Assembly (NCBI RefSeq): GCF_024207115.1
Contig: NZ_CP100128.1
Coordinates: 3,658,001 to 3,722,000, forward strand
Direction of reading: 5' to 3'
DNA: 64,000 nucleotides
Origin: Chromobacterium sp. IIBBL 290-4
Lineage (GTDB): Bacteria; Pseudomonadota; Gammaproteobacteria; Burkholderiales; Chromobacteriaceae
The notes under the pieces are model-generated. The model ran no database searches. It had not been told where the DNA came from and worked only from the letters and a program-made list of their open reading frames with translations. Below are positions 44,693 to 53,104 of the stretch, in pieces. The position numbers and the translations under genes are program-made. Numbering within the stretch: position 1 is the first letter of the stretch; the number at the start of each line of letters is the position of its first letter.

Positions 44693-46096
44693 TTACAGCA
44701 CTTCGCCGGCGTAATCGGCCAGCCGCGAGCGTTCGCCGCGCTGCAGCGTGATGTGGGCCGAGTGGCCCCAGCCCTTGAAGCGGTCCACCACATAGGTCAG
44801 GCCGGAGCTGCCTTCCGTCAGATAGGGGGTGTCGATCTGGCTGACGTTGCCCAGGCATACCACCTTGGTGCCGGGGCCGGCGCGGGTGACTAGGGTTTTC
44901 ATCTGCTTGGGCGTCAGGTTTTGCGCCTCGTCTATGATCAGATACTTGTTGAGGAAGGTGCGGCCGCGCATGAAGTTGAGGCTTTTCACCTTGATGCGGC
45001 TGCGGATCAGGTCGCGCGTCGCCGCGCGGCCCCAGTCGCCGCCGTCGTCGTCGCTCTTGTTCAGCACATCGAGGTTGTCTTCCAGCGCGCCCATCCACGG
45101 CGCCATCTTTTCCTCTTCGGTGCCGGGCAGAAAGCCGATGTCCTCGCCCACCGGCACGGTGACGCGGGTCATGATGATTTCGGAGTACAGCTTCTGCTCC
45201 AGCGTCATCGCCAGGCCCGCCGCCAGCGTCAGCAGCGTTTTGCCGGTGCCGGCCTGGCCCAGCAGGGTGACGAAGTCGATGTCCGGGTTCATCAGCATGT
45301 TCAACGCGAAGTTCTGTTCGCGGTTGCGCGCGGTGATGCCCCAGACGTTGTTCTTGTTGTGGCTGTAGTCTTTCAGCGTTTCCAGCACCGCGCTCTTGCC
45401 TTCTTGCTGGATGACGCGGGCCTGGAAGGGTTTGTCGCCTTCCTGCCATAGCAGTTGGTTGACGTAGAGGGCGGTCATGTCCGGACCGGTGAGCTGATAG
45501 TAGCTGCGGCCGTGGTCTTGCCAGGACTTGATGTCCTTGCTGTTGCGCTCCCAGAAGTTCTGGTCGATTTCGCGGGTGCCGGTATACAGCACGTCGGTGT
45601 CTTCCAGCACCTTGTCGTTGAAGTAGTCTTCGGCCTCCAGGCCCAGCGCGCGGGCCTTGATGCGCATATTGATGTCTTTGGACACCAGGATGACCGAGCG
45701 GCCTTCGTGATAGCCCTTGAGCGCCATCACGATGCCGAGAATCTGGTTGTCGGCCTTGCCTACCGGCAGCGAGGAGGGCAGCGTGCCGTTGATGGCCTGG
45801 GTCTGCAGGATCAGCTTGCCGCTGGCGGCGTCGCGGCTGGCGCGTTTGAGGGGGATGCCTTCGGCGATGTTGAGTTCGTTGCCGCTGATGATTTCATCGA
45901 GGAAGCGGCTGGCTTGGCGGGCGTTGCGGGCGACTTCGGACATGCCCTTCTTGTGGGTGTCCAATTCTTCCAGCGTGATGATGGGGATGAACACATCGTG
46001 TTCTTCAAAGCGGTACAGACAGGTGGGGTCGTGCAACAGTACATTGGTATCCAGAACGAACAGCTTGCACGCGGTGGTCTTTTTGCGGCCGGCCAT
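44693..46096 (-). CDS. PIN domain-PhoH ATPase fusion
   Basis: 467 residues. The N-terminal PIN nuclease domain (about 10-150) starts with KLFVLDTNVLLHDP and holds further acidic residues in ITLEELDTHKKG and ILVSKDINMRIKA. The C-terminal PhoH-type ATPase has Walker A LLGQAGTGKTLLTL and Walker B KYLIIDEAQNLTP. Such PhoH2-like proteins act as ATP-dependent RNA-processing enzymes in some bacteria. The ATG at 46096 has AAGGGGA upstream. It lies 58 bp downstream of bcp on the same strand. Confidence 0.92.
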   Translation of the reverse strand: MAGRKKTTACKLFVLDTNVLLHDPTCLYRFEEHDVFIPIITLEELDTHKKGMSEVARNARQASRFLDEIISGNELNIAEGIPLKRASRDAASGKLILQTQAINGTLPSSLPVGKADNQILGIVMALKGYHEGRSVILVSKDINMRIKARALGLEAEDYFNDKVLEDTDVLYTGTREIDQNFWERNSKDIKSWQDHGRSYYQLTGPDMTALYVNQLLWQEGDKPFQARVIQQEGKSAVLETLKDYSHNKNNVWGITARNREQNFALNMLMNPDIDFVTLLGQAGTGKTLLTLAAGLAMTLEQKLYSEIIMTRVTVPVGEDIGFLPGTEEEKMAPWMGALEDNLDVLNKSDDDGGDWGRAATRDLIRSRIKVKSLNFMRGRTFLNKYLIIDEAQNLTPKQMKTLVTRAGPGTKVVCLGNVSQIDTPYLTEGSSGLTYVVDRFKGWGHSAHITLQRGERSRLADYAGEVL

Positions 46097-46154
46097 GATG
46101 TGGTCCCCTTGTTCATGTTGTGGCCCGGCCGGTCGGCCGGGCAGGTACAGCCCT

Positions 46155-46607
46155 TTACAGCGTTTTGACGTACGCCAGAACCTCCTCCGCGTGACCGGGC
46201 ACTTTGACGCCGCGCCATTCGCGCGCCACATTGCCTTGTTTGTCGATGACGAAAGTGCTGCGCTCTATGCCGCGCACCTGTTTGCCGTACATGTTTTTCA
46301 TCTTGATGACGCCAAACAGATTGCAGGCGGTTTCCTCGCCGTCGGACAGCAGCTCGAACGGCAACTCCAGTTTGGCCTTGAAGTTGTGGTGGGATTTCAG
46401 GCTGTCGCGGGAGATGCCGACGATCTCGGCGCCCAGGGCGGCGAACTCCGCGTGCAGATCGCGGAAAGCCATGCTCTCATTGGTGCAGCCGGGCGTGTTG
46501 TCCTTGGGATAGAAGTAGATCACCAGCGGTTTGCGGCTGGCGGCAAGCGTGAAATCGGCGCCGGCGGTGCCGGGCAGGGTGAAGTCGGGGCAGGGTGTGC
46601 CTGTCAT
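46155..46607 (-). CDS. bcp: Peroxiredoxin of the Bcp/PrxQ group
   Basis: 150 residues. It reduces peroxides in the cytoplasm using thioredoxin. The peroxidatic Cys is in YPKDNTPGCTNESMAF, followed by FRDLHAEF and later GIERSTFVIDKQG. In many Bcp proteins a second Cys stands five residues after the first; here that residue is Met or Ala, so it appears to be a 1-Cys type. trxB lies about 0.7 kb upstream on the same strand. GGAG lies about six bases before the ATG. Confidence 0.92.
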   Translation of the reverse strand: MTGTPCPDFTLPGTAGADFTLAASRKPLVIYFYPKDNTPGCTNESMAFRDLHAEFAALGAEIVGISRDSLKSHHNFKAKLELPFELLSDGEETACNLFGVIKMKNMYGKQVRGIERSTFVIDKQGNVAREWRGVKVPGHAEEVLAYVKTL

Positions 46608-46687
46608 GCATTGCTCCTCAATAGGTGCAGGGGGTGCAGGGGTCCGCCTTGTTTTGAGCTTAGCGGATTCGCCCTATGGTTGTCACG

Positions 46688-47320
46688 TTATCCTTGGTCT
46701 TGAAATTCCGCCGGCGGACGACGCAGCAGCACCAGCAGCGAGCCGCCGTCGACGCCGGGTTCGGCTTCGCAGAAGGCCAGCACGTCGGGGTGGTGTTGCA
46801 GCCAGCTGCGCACCAGCTTTTTCAAGACCGGTTCGCCTTGAGGCGAGCCGAATCCTTTGCCATGGATCACCTTGACGCATTGGCCGCGTTGCCGGGCGCG
46901 ATGGATGAACAGCGATAGCGCGTCCTGCGCCTGGTGGCGGTCATAGCCGTGCAGGTCCAGCTTGGCGCATACCGGCCAATTGCCCTGGCGCAGCCGTTTC
47001 AGCGTGGCGTGCGGCATGCCGGCGCGCGCGAACTGGTGCGGCAGCTCGGGCGGTTCGAACCAGCCTATCGCATGCTGCAGGATTTCTTGCTGAACAGAGG
47101 CGCGCAGCGCCGGACCCTGGCTGGGTTTGCGCGGACGCGGCTTGGGCTTGGGGAGCTCGTGATGGTGGCGGCTGTCGGTTCTCAGCGGCTTGACGTCGCG
47201 AAACAGCTGGCGGAAGTCGAGTTCCTCGGGCGCAGCGGGCTGCGGCGGCGCCGCCTTTTCAGGGGCGGGCTGCCGCAGCGTCTGGCGAAGTCCCTTCAAA
47301 GAATCCTTGAAGGTCTTCAT
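46688..47320 (-). CDS. Smr-domain protein
   Basis: 210 residues. A Pro- and Lys-rich N-terminal half (about 15-80, PKPKPRPRKPSQG) precedes a C-terminal Smr domain: KLDLHGYDRHQAQDALSLF, VIHGKGFGSPQG and the closing DGGSLLVLLRRP. Smr domains of this single-copy type are nucleases or ribosome-rescue factors; in E. coli SmrA and SmrB have related form. It starts 16 bases after the trxB stop and is probably co-transcribed with it. Confidence 0.9.
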   Translation of the reverse strand: MKTFKDSLKGLRQTLRQPAPEKAAPPQPAAPEELDFRQLFRDVKPLRTDSRHHHELPKPKPRPRKPSQGPALRASVQQEILQHAIGWFEPPELPHQFARAGMPHATLKRLRQGNWPVCAKLDLHGYDRHQAQDALSLFIHRARQRGQCVKVIHGKGFGSPQGEPVLKKLVRSWLQHHPDVLAFCEAEPGVDGGSLLVLLRRPPAEFQDQG

Positions 47321-47336
47321 GATGCCGGTTCCGGGC

Positions 47337-48603
<1,267 letters not shown>

Positions 48604-48629
48604 GCTGTTCTTTAACATGCATGCGAGCG

Positions 48630-48660
48630 AAAGCGGCCTTCGGCCGCTTTTGTCGTTTTT
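48630..48660 (+). terminator. Intrinsic terminator after the YjfB-like gene
   Basis: AAAGCGGCC pairs with GGCCGCTTT around a TTC loop (48630-48650), followed by TGTCGTTTTT. Confidence 0.82.
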
Positions 48661-48723
48661 GCATGCCCCAAAATTGAAACTCATTTATCATATTTGGTGG
48701 GCGTGTCATGGGGGGGGCGCAAA

Positions 48724-49503
48724 ATGGTTGCCATTCGAGATGAGGCGGAGCAGGGCTTTGGCAAGGAAGCGCAGGCCTATGCGCGCGGCCGGCCGGAGTA
48801 TCCGGAAGGTTTGAGAGGTTGGCTGAGCGACACGCTGGGCGTGGCCGAAGGACGCGTCGCGCTGGATCTGGGCGCGGGCACCGGCAAATTCACCCGGCTG
48901 CTTGTCGATGCCGGAGCGACGGTGCTGGCGGTGGAGCCGGTGGAGAATATGCGCGAGCAATTGCGGCAGCGCCTACCCATGGTGGAGGCTTTGGCCGGCA
49001 GCGCCGAGACGATTCCGCTGCCGGATCAATCGGTGGATGTGGTGGCCTGCGCGCAGGCTTTCCATTGGTTTGCCAACGACAAGGCGCTGGCGGAAATTCA
49101 TAGGGTGTTGAAGCCGGGCGGGCGCCTGGGCCTGGTGTGGAATGTCCGCGACGAGTCTTATGACTGGGTGCGCAAGATCAGCGAATTGATGACGCCGCTG
49201 GAGGGCGATACGCCGCGCTTTCATTCCGGCGAGTGGCGGCGGCCCTTTGGCGAAAACTGCGGTTTTTCGCCGTTGGCCTTCGCGGTATTGACGCATAGCC
49301 ATGTCGGCGCGCCGCAGCAGGTCATCATTGATCGTTTTCGCTCGGTCAGCTTCATCGCCGCCTTGCCGGATGCGGACAAGCAAGGCTTTCTGGATCAACT
49401 GCAGGCATTGATCGACAGCCATCCCGCATTGCAAGGGCGCGCTGAACTGGCCTTTCCATATCGAACCGAGGCTTATTGCTGCGTGCGTTTGTCGAATAAA
49501 TAA
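48724..49503 (+). CDS. SAM-dependent methyltransferase (type 11)
   Basis: 259 residues. Motif I is VALDLGAGTGKFTRLL, motif II follows with VLAVEPVENM, then SVDVVACAQAFHWF and VLKPGGRLGLVW, the typical order of class I small-molecule methyltransferases. The substrate is not apparent from sequence or context. The ATG at 48724 follows a G-rich stretch that can serve as ribosome binding site. It converges on a secreted-protein gene with a shared terminator between. Confidence 0.9.
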   Translation: MVAIRDEAEQGFGKEAQAYARGRPEYPEGLRGWLSDTLGVAEGRVALDLGAGTGKFTRLLVDAGATVLAVEPVENMREQLRQRLPMVEALAGSAETIPLPDQSVDVVACAQAFHWFANDKALAEIHRVLKPGGRLGLVWNVRDESYDWVRKISELMTPLEGDTPRFHSGEWRRPFGENCGFSPLAFAVLTHSHVGAPQQVIIDRFRSVSFIAALPDADKQGFLDQLQALIDSHPALQGRAELAFPYRTEAYCCVRLSNK

Positions 49504-49523
49504 AGGCGGCCTCGGCCGCCTTT
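49502..49523. terminator. Bidirectional terminator
   Basis: AAAGGCGG-CCTCGG-CCGCCTTT at 49502-49523 lies between the convergent methyltransferase and secreted-protein genes. Confidence 0.75.
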
Positions 49524-49535
49524 GCCATTCGGCGC

Positions 49536-50528
49536 TCAGTAACTGATGGCAGTCGCTGTCGGGTTGGCGGTGGCATTCACATTGCAGCCCACTTGCTGCA
49601 GGACGTTGGCTTGCCAGCCTAAGCCAGACGGTTGCGTGATCTGCCGCTTGTTCACGTCAAACAGCTGAACATTGTTGAAACTCATCGCGCCGTCGGCCGG
49701 ATAGTCCTGGCAACTGGCCACGCCATATACTTCCAGCACGCCGCCGAAAGCCCAGTTGAAGGTCTGGCCATAGTTGCCGGTCTGGTTCAGCGGGCTCTCC
49801 ACGTTCAGGGTGGCGTCGCGGGTATTGATGTTCCATGAGCCGCAGGTTTTCGTTCCAGCCTTGCAGTTGTTTTGCACCGTGCCGACGATCTGGTCGCCGC
49901 TGTTCACCGTTTGCGGCGAGCTGTGGTTGACGGTGCCGTCCTGGCAGCAGTTCCAGCTGGCTATGGTCCAGGCGCTGTCGCCAAAGGCGTTCCAGCCCAG
50001 CACCGGCTGCAGGATGCTTTGCACATTGTTGTGATCCTGCAGGCCGGGGAAGAAGTAAACCACCTGGCCGTCATTGCTGCTTGGCGCGGCGGGTACGATC
50101 CAGCTGGCGTTGATGCCGCCATAGGCCGAACTGGTGATCAACTCGCTGTCCGCCACCCAGCCGCTGACGCCATCATCCTGCGTGGACGCTGAAGGGGTCT
50201 TGCCGGCGGCTTGGCGATCCTGAGGCCCGATTTTCTGGCCGCTCAGGCTGTAACGAGCATGCGCGCAGCGGGCGCCGGCGCGGACGCTGCCATTGGCGGC
50301 CTGGATTTTGCCTAGCGGCAATAACTTTTCTCCAGCAGAAATTTCCTGCACGCAGCTGGGGTGGAAGTAGCCGAATGGCGTGACGACATAGTCGCCAGGC
50401 ACCTTGGCGGGATGGCTGGGCGTAGCCGCCGCGGCGGTAAGATTGGCCGCCGGCGCGTGGCCGGAAGCGAGTAGGGCGATGCAAAGCAAAAGGGGTTGGA
50501 TCAGATTTCTGCCAGTCAGGATGGCCAT
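49536..50528 (-). CDS. Secreted protein of unknown function
   Basis: 330 residues. A signal peptide (LIQPLLLCIALLASGHAPAA) precedes a region with three or more Cys and many Trp, Asn and Ser, typical of exported proteins: SAYGGINASWIVPAAPSSND, GQVVYFFPGLQDHNN, TIASWNCCQDGTVNHSS, then GTKTCGSWNINTRD. The repeated Trp/Gly/Asn pattern suggests a beta-sandwich, as in glutamic-peptidase or neprosin-like folds, but I cannot assign a family or catalytic residues. It lies next to the bacteriocin-like operon on the same strand, about 170 bp downstream of that operon's terminator, and has its own promoter region. Confidence 0.75.
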   Translation of the reverse strand: MAILTGRNLIQPLLLCIALLASGHAPAANLTAAAATPSHPAKVPGDYVVTPFGYFHPSCVQEISAGEKLLPLGKIQAANGSVRAGARCAHARYSLSGQKIGPQDRQAAGKTPSASTQDDGVSGWVADSELITSSAYGGINASWIVPAAPSSNDGQVVYFFPGLQDHNNVQSILQPVLGWNAFGDSAWTIASWNCCQDGTVNHSSPQTVNSGDQIVGTVQNNCKAGTKTCGSWNINTRDATLNVESPLNQTGNYGQTFNWAFGGVLEVYGVASCQDYPADGAMSFNNVQLFDVNKRQITQPSGLGWQANVLQQVGCNVNATANPTATAISY

Positions 50529-50700
50529 GCTTGCTCCTTGGAGTGAGATGGGGGGGGAATTCCTGATGCGTTGATCCTGGCGGGTGCGCGGCGCGCGGAC
50601 TGCGCCGCGCTTGAAATTGAGTGTAATTGACCCTGCCGTCTAGGAACCTGGTCCTTTTGATAGTTGTGGCCCGTATGGCATGCGATGCTGTTTATCCATA

Positions 50701-50734
50701 TGAAAATGCCTGCCTTCTCGTTGAGAAGACAGGC
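50701..50734 (-). terminator. Intrinsic terminator of the bacteriocin-like operon
   Basis: On the minus strand GCCTGTCTTCTC pairs with GAGAAGGCAGGC (12 pairs, one G-T) around AAC and is followed by ATTTTCA. It starts seven bases after the stop of the 71-residue membrane protein. Confidence 0.82.
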
Positions 50735-50740
50735 CTGGTC

Positions 50741-50956
50741 TTATTTGTGAGGCCTACGCCCTTTTCTATATGCTAAGCACCCGGATGTGCCGAGAAGTGC
50801 ACCTGCGATGGCTAGCAACAGGGGCGTCAGCGCATGGCGAATTGTTTCATCCAGCGTGTGAGTCCATTGTTGGATTCGACCTGCCCACTCTGCTGCTAGG
50901 ATTAATAGCAGAAAACTGGCGACCACACTGATCAATACGACCAATAGATTACGCAA
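50741..50956 (-). CDS. Two-TM small membrane protein, candidate bacteriocin immunity protein
   Basis: 71 residues. Two hydrophobic helices (about 4-24, LLVVLISVVASFLLLILAA, and 43-63, ALTPLLLAIAGALLGTSG) are joined by a short amphipathic loop, and the C-terminus is basic (YRKGRRPHK). No family is recognised. It starts at a TTG six bases after the stop of the double-glycine peptide gene and ends before a strong terminator. Small two- to four-TM proteins in this place are the usual immunity proteins of class II bacteriocins and microcins, so that role is inferred from position and build alone. Confidence 0.65.
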   Translation of the reverse strand: MRNLLVVLISVVASFLLLILAAEWAGRIQQWTHTLDETIRHALTPLLLAIAGALLGTSGCLAYRKGRRPHK

Positions 50957-50962
50957 TTTGCT

Positions 50963-51184
50963 TCATTCGCAATGGTTGCCCAGATAAGCAGCACCCGCGC
51001 CCAGTAGGCCTGACAGCGCCGCGAACCCCGCAAGGGCAGGAGTCGCGGGGGTTGGAATGGCGGCGGCTCCACCTGCGACAGCTGCTGCCGCACCTAGTCC
51101 AATGCCGACATCATTTAAAGACGTGCAGATTGCGCGAGCGGATCCACCCAGCAAGGCTATTTCAGAAGTTTGCAATTCACGCAT
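50963..51184 (-). CDS. Double-glycine-leader peptide, candidate class II bacteriocin/microcin
   Basis: 73 residues. The N-terminus MRELQTSEIALLGGSA has the form of leaders cut by C39-peptidase exporters (MRELxxxEIxxLxG-). The mature part is Gly/Ala-rich and hydrophobic with GxxxG-like stretches (GIGLGAAAAVAGG, LSGLLGAGAAYLG). It has only two Cys, at 20 and 72, near its two ends, so a disulfide would tie the termini. Processing after Gly14 would leave 59 residues; after Ser15, which fits consensus spacing better, 58. The ATG has AAAGGAA upstream. It lies between a MauE-thioredoxin gene and a two-TM gene on the same strand. Confidence 0.8.
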   Translation of the reverse strand: MRELQTSEIALLGGSARAICTSLNDVGIGLGAAAAVAGGAAAIPTPATPALAGFAALSGLLGAGAAYLGNHCE

Positions 51185-51221
51185 GATTTTTCCTTTGTTT
51201 AGATTGAGCTATTTCAGATAG

Positions 51222-51239
51222 AGGGTTAGCTCTTACCCT
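51222..51239. other. Small inverted repeat in the operon's internal gap
   Basis: AGGGT at 51222-51226 and ACCCT at 51235-51239 flank TAGCTCTT between the MauE-thioredoxin gene and the peptide gene. It could trim or protect the downstream mRNA so that more peptide than oxidoreductase is made. The stem is short. Confidence 0.25.
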
Positions 51240-51261
51240 ATATTCGGGTTCAAGTAAGGCT

Positions 51262-52203
51262 TTAATCATCTGGATCTAGTAGATTGGCGGCTAAGCTGAG
51301 AAGAATCCGGATTTTTCCAATGCCATGGCTGACAGGGGATAGCAGGTTGAGAGTGCTGCCATGGAGCAAGATGGCAGAGGGGGTGCCTGCAGCCTTTAAG
51401 TGTCGGTACACCGTCATCTTCTCGTCTTCGAGAGAATAGATGCCGGGAAGGGATGCATTGGCTATAGATTCAGGCATTTCTTTTGTCCCATTACTGATTA
51501 GCACAATAGGAAAATCGATACCGAACCCATGAATGAATTTGGCGATGTATGCCAGTGCGCGTTTGCAATGGGGGCAATCACTGGCCAAGAAGACCAGCAT
51601 AAGCGGTTTGTCCGGAATCGCAGCTTCTTCGAGGCGAACATGAGTGTTTTGATAGCGTCCAAGTACTAGGCCTGGGCTCAGCGAGTCTGTTGGTCTATTT
51701 GAGGCCGCCGGTTCTGGAGTTTGTTGTTGCGCTGGGGCCAAGGAGGCGATGGCGGCTATTGTGGCTAGAAGATAAAAGAACAGCATGACAGGCCAGCTTG
51801 AAGTGGGCTGCAGTTGTGGTTCTGCCTTCCAGTTCAGATAGAGGATGAGCGTAGCGCAGATGGCTAGCCATGCCCGGAGCGCATGAGCGGCGATCCGACT
51901 GGCTGGTGTGAAGCGGCCCAGGCAATTGCAATGTTTCCCGGCAAATGTGCCCAGCAAGGCGACCAGCAAGGCGAAGGTTGCGGCTATAGCTTGTAGCCAA
52001 CCTAGTTGGGCGGTCGCCATCGAGGCGGCGATCGCAAGCTGCAGCCAGCCAAAATATCGGGATTGTGCTGCTTTCACCAAAATCGATTGGGGATGGTCTG
52101 GTTTAGGACTCAGTCCCAGCGGCAGAATGGAAAGGGCTGAAAGCCAGGAGGTCAAGAACAGCGAGCCAAAAGCAAGGGCGTGGGTGAAAGAGAGGTAGTC
52201 CAT
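51262..52203 (-). CDS. MauE-like membrane domain fused to a thioredoxin domain
   Basis: 313 residues. Residues 1-155 hold four or five membrane helices and the motif HCNCLGRF (Cys92 and Cys94), characteristic of MauE/DoxX-type redox membrane proteins. Residues about 180-313 form a thioredoxin-like domain with a CPHC active site (Cys210, Cys213) in FLASDCPHCKRALAYI. The fusion should pass oxidising or reducing equivalents across the membrane to a periplasmic substrate. It is the first gene of a three-gene operon whose second product has exactly two Cys, so a dedicated role in forming that disulfide is the best inference. It looks lower in GC than its neighbours by eye. Confidence 0.85.
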   Translation of the reverse strand: MDYLSFTHALAFGSLFLTSWLSALSILPLGLSPKPDHPQSILVKAAQSRYFGWLQLAIAASMATAQLGWLQAIAATFALLVALLGTFAGKHCNCLGRFTPASRIAAHALRAWLAICATLILYLNWKAEPQLQPTSSWPVMLFFYLLATIAAIASLAPAQQQTPEPAASNRPTDSLSPGLVLGRYQNTHVRLEEAAIPDKPLMLVFLASDCPHCKRALAYIAKFIHGFGIDFPIVLISNGTKEMPESIANASLPGIYSLEDEKMTVYRHLKAAGTPSAILLHGSTLNLLSPVSHGIGKIRILLSLAANLLDPDD

Positions 52204-52240
52204 GACTATATGGGCTTGAAATATTTAATACCTACATTCA

Positions 52241-52270
52241 ATCATATGTCCATGGCATTTAAAATTCGAA
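52241..52270 (-). promoter_or_regulatory. Candidate promoter of the bacteriocin-like operon
   Basis: On the minus strand TTCGAA (52265-52270) stands 18 bases before TATGAT (52241-52246), 38 bases ahead of the first ATG, in a very AT-rich 122-bp region. An adjoining repeat ATTAG-AAAAAC-CTAAT (52271-52286) could bind a regulator. Confidence 0.35.
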
Positions 52271-52325
52271 ATTAGAAAAACCTAATCGCTTTAAAATATG
52301 GTTTTATCAAGATGCGTAAAGGGCT

Positions 52326-53012
52326 TCATGTTTCATGGTCATCGAATAAGTCGCGGATTGTGCTTGGGGACCGATTATTGACCAATGGCTCGGCGCGCGC
52401 GCTCATCAGTTGATGGGGGAAGCCAGCCAGCATCGCGCGCGCCAGTTCGGGATCGCGGCAGGTCAGCCAATCATGCCAGTGTTCCCGCGGGATGATGACG
52501 AGGCTGCGCTTTTCATCGCCGGGCCGGTGCATGCGCTGCATCAAAGGGTGATGGTCGGCGTTGATGGTGATTTGGGTAAAGCTGTAACTGGCCGAGCCAT
52601 CCGCTTCTTGCCAGCGCCGCCATAGCCCGGCGACGGCGAAAGGCGCGTCGTCCCGCATGCCTATGCGGGTGCGCACCGCCCGGCCGCTTTCATAGCAGGG
52701 TTCGTAGAAACCCTGCATCGGCACCAGGCAGAGCTGGCAGTTGCGCCAGGCGTCTCGATAGCTGCGCAATTGGCCTACGGTTTCGGCCCTGGCGTTCATG
52801 GTGGTCAGCCGCGCGTCTTTTGACTGATGGCGGGCGGGAATGAAGCCGTAGCTGGCCAGGAAGCCGAAGGCGCCGTCGCCGTCGCCGTTGTCGATGATGA
52901 TGGGCGCGAGCTTGTCCTGCCAGCATTGCTCTGGCCAATCGCCTTCGGGCGCGATCAGGCCGAATTGGCGCTCCAGTTGCAGCGGCGTGGGGGAGTGGAA
53001 GTTGACGCACAT
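52326..53012 (-). CDS. SRAP-domain abasic-site protein (YedK/HMCES family)
   Basis: 228 residues. After Met removal Cys2 (MCVNFHSP) becomes the N-terminal nucleophile that cross-links to abasic sites in single-stranded DNA. Other family residues are present: Asn in TTMNARAETVG, Glu in MQGFYEPCY and His in MQRMHRPGDEKRSLVI. It protects abasic sites from cleavage. It lies just upstream of the bacteriocin-like operon on the same strand, 122 bp apart, with no sign of functional link. Confidence 0.93.
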   Translation of the reverse strand: MCVNFHSPTPLQLERQFGLIAPEGDWPEQCWQDKLAPIIIDNGDGDGAFGFLASYGFIPARHQSKDARLTTMNARAETVGQLRSYRDAWRNCQLCLVPMQGFYEPCYESGRAVRTRIGMRDDAPFAVAGLWRRWQEADGSASYSFTQITINADHHPLMQRMHRPGDEKRSLVIIPREHWHDWLTCRDPELARAMLAGFPHQLMSARAEPLVNNRSPSTIRDLFDDHET

Positions 53013-53041
53013 GGCGCGATTATAAAGCCGTCGGCGCCGAA

Positions 53042-53069
53042 ATAAAAAAAGGAGGGCCGCAGCCCTCCG
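53042..53069 (-). terminator. Intrinsic terminator of metNIQ
   Basis: GGAGGGC-TGCG-GCCCTCC on the minus strand (53051-53068) is followed by TTTTTTTATT. Confidence 0.9.
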
Positions 53070-53104
53070 TCAAGTCTTGTAGCCAGGAGTGTTACAAGAA
53101 AAAC

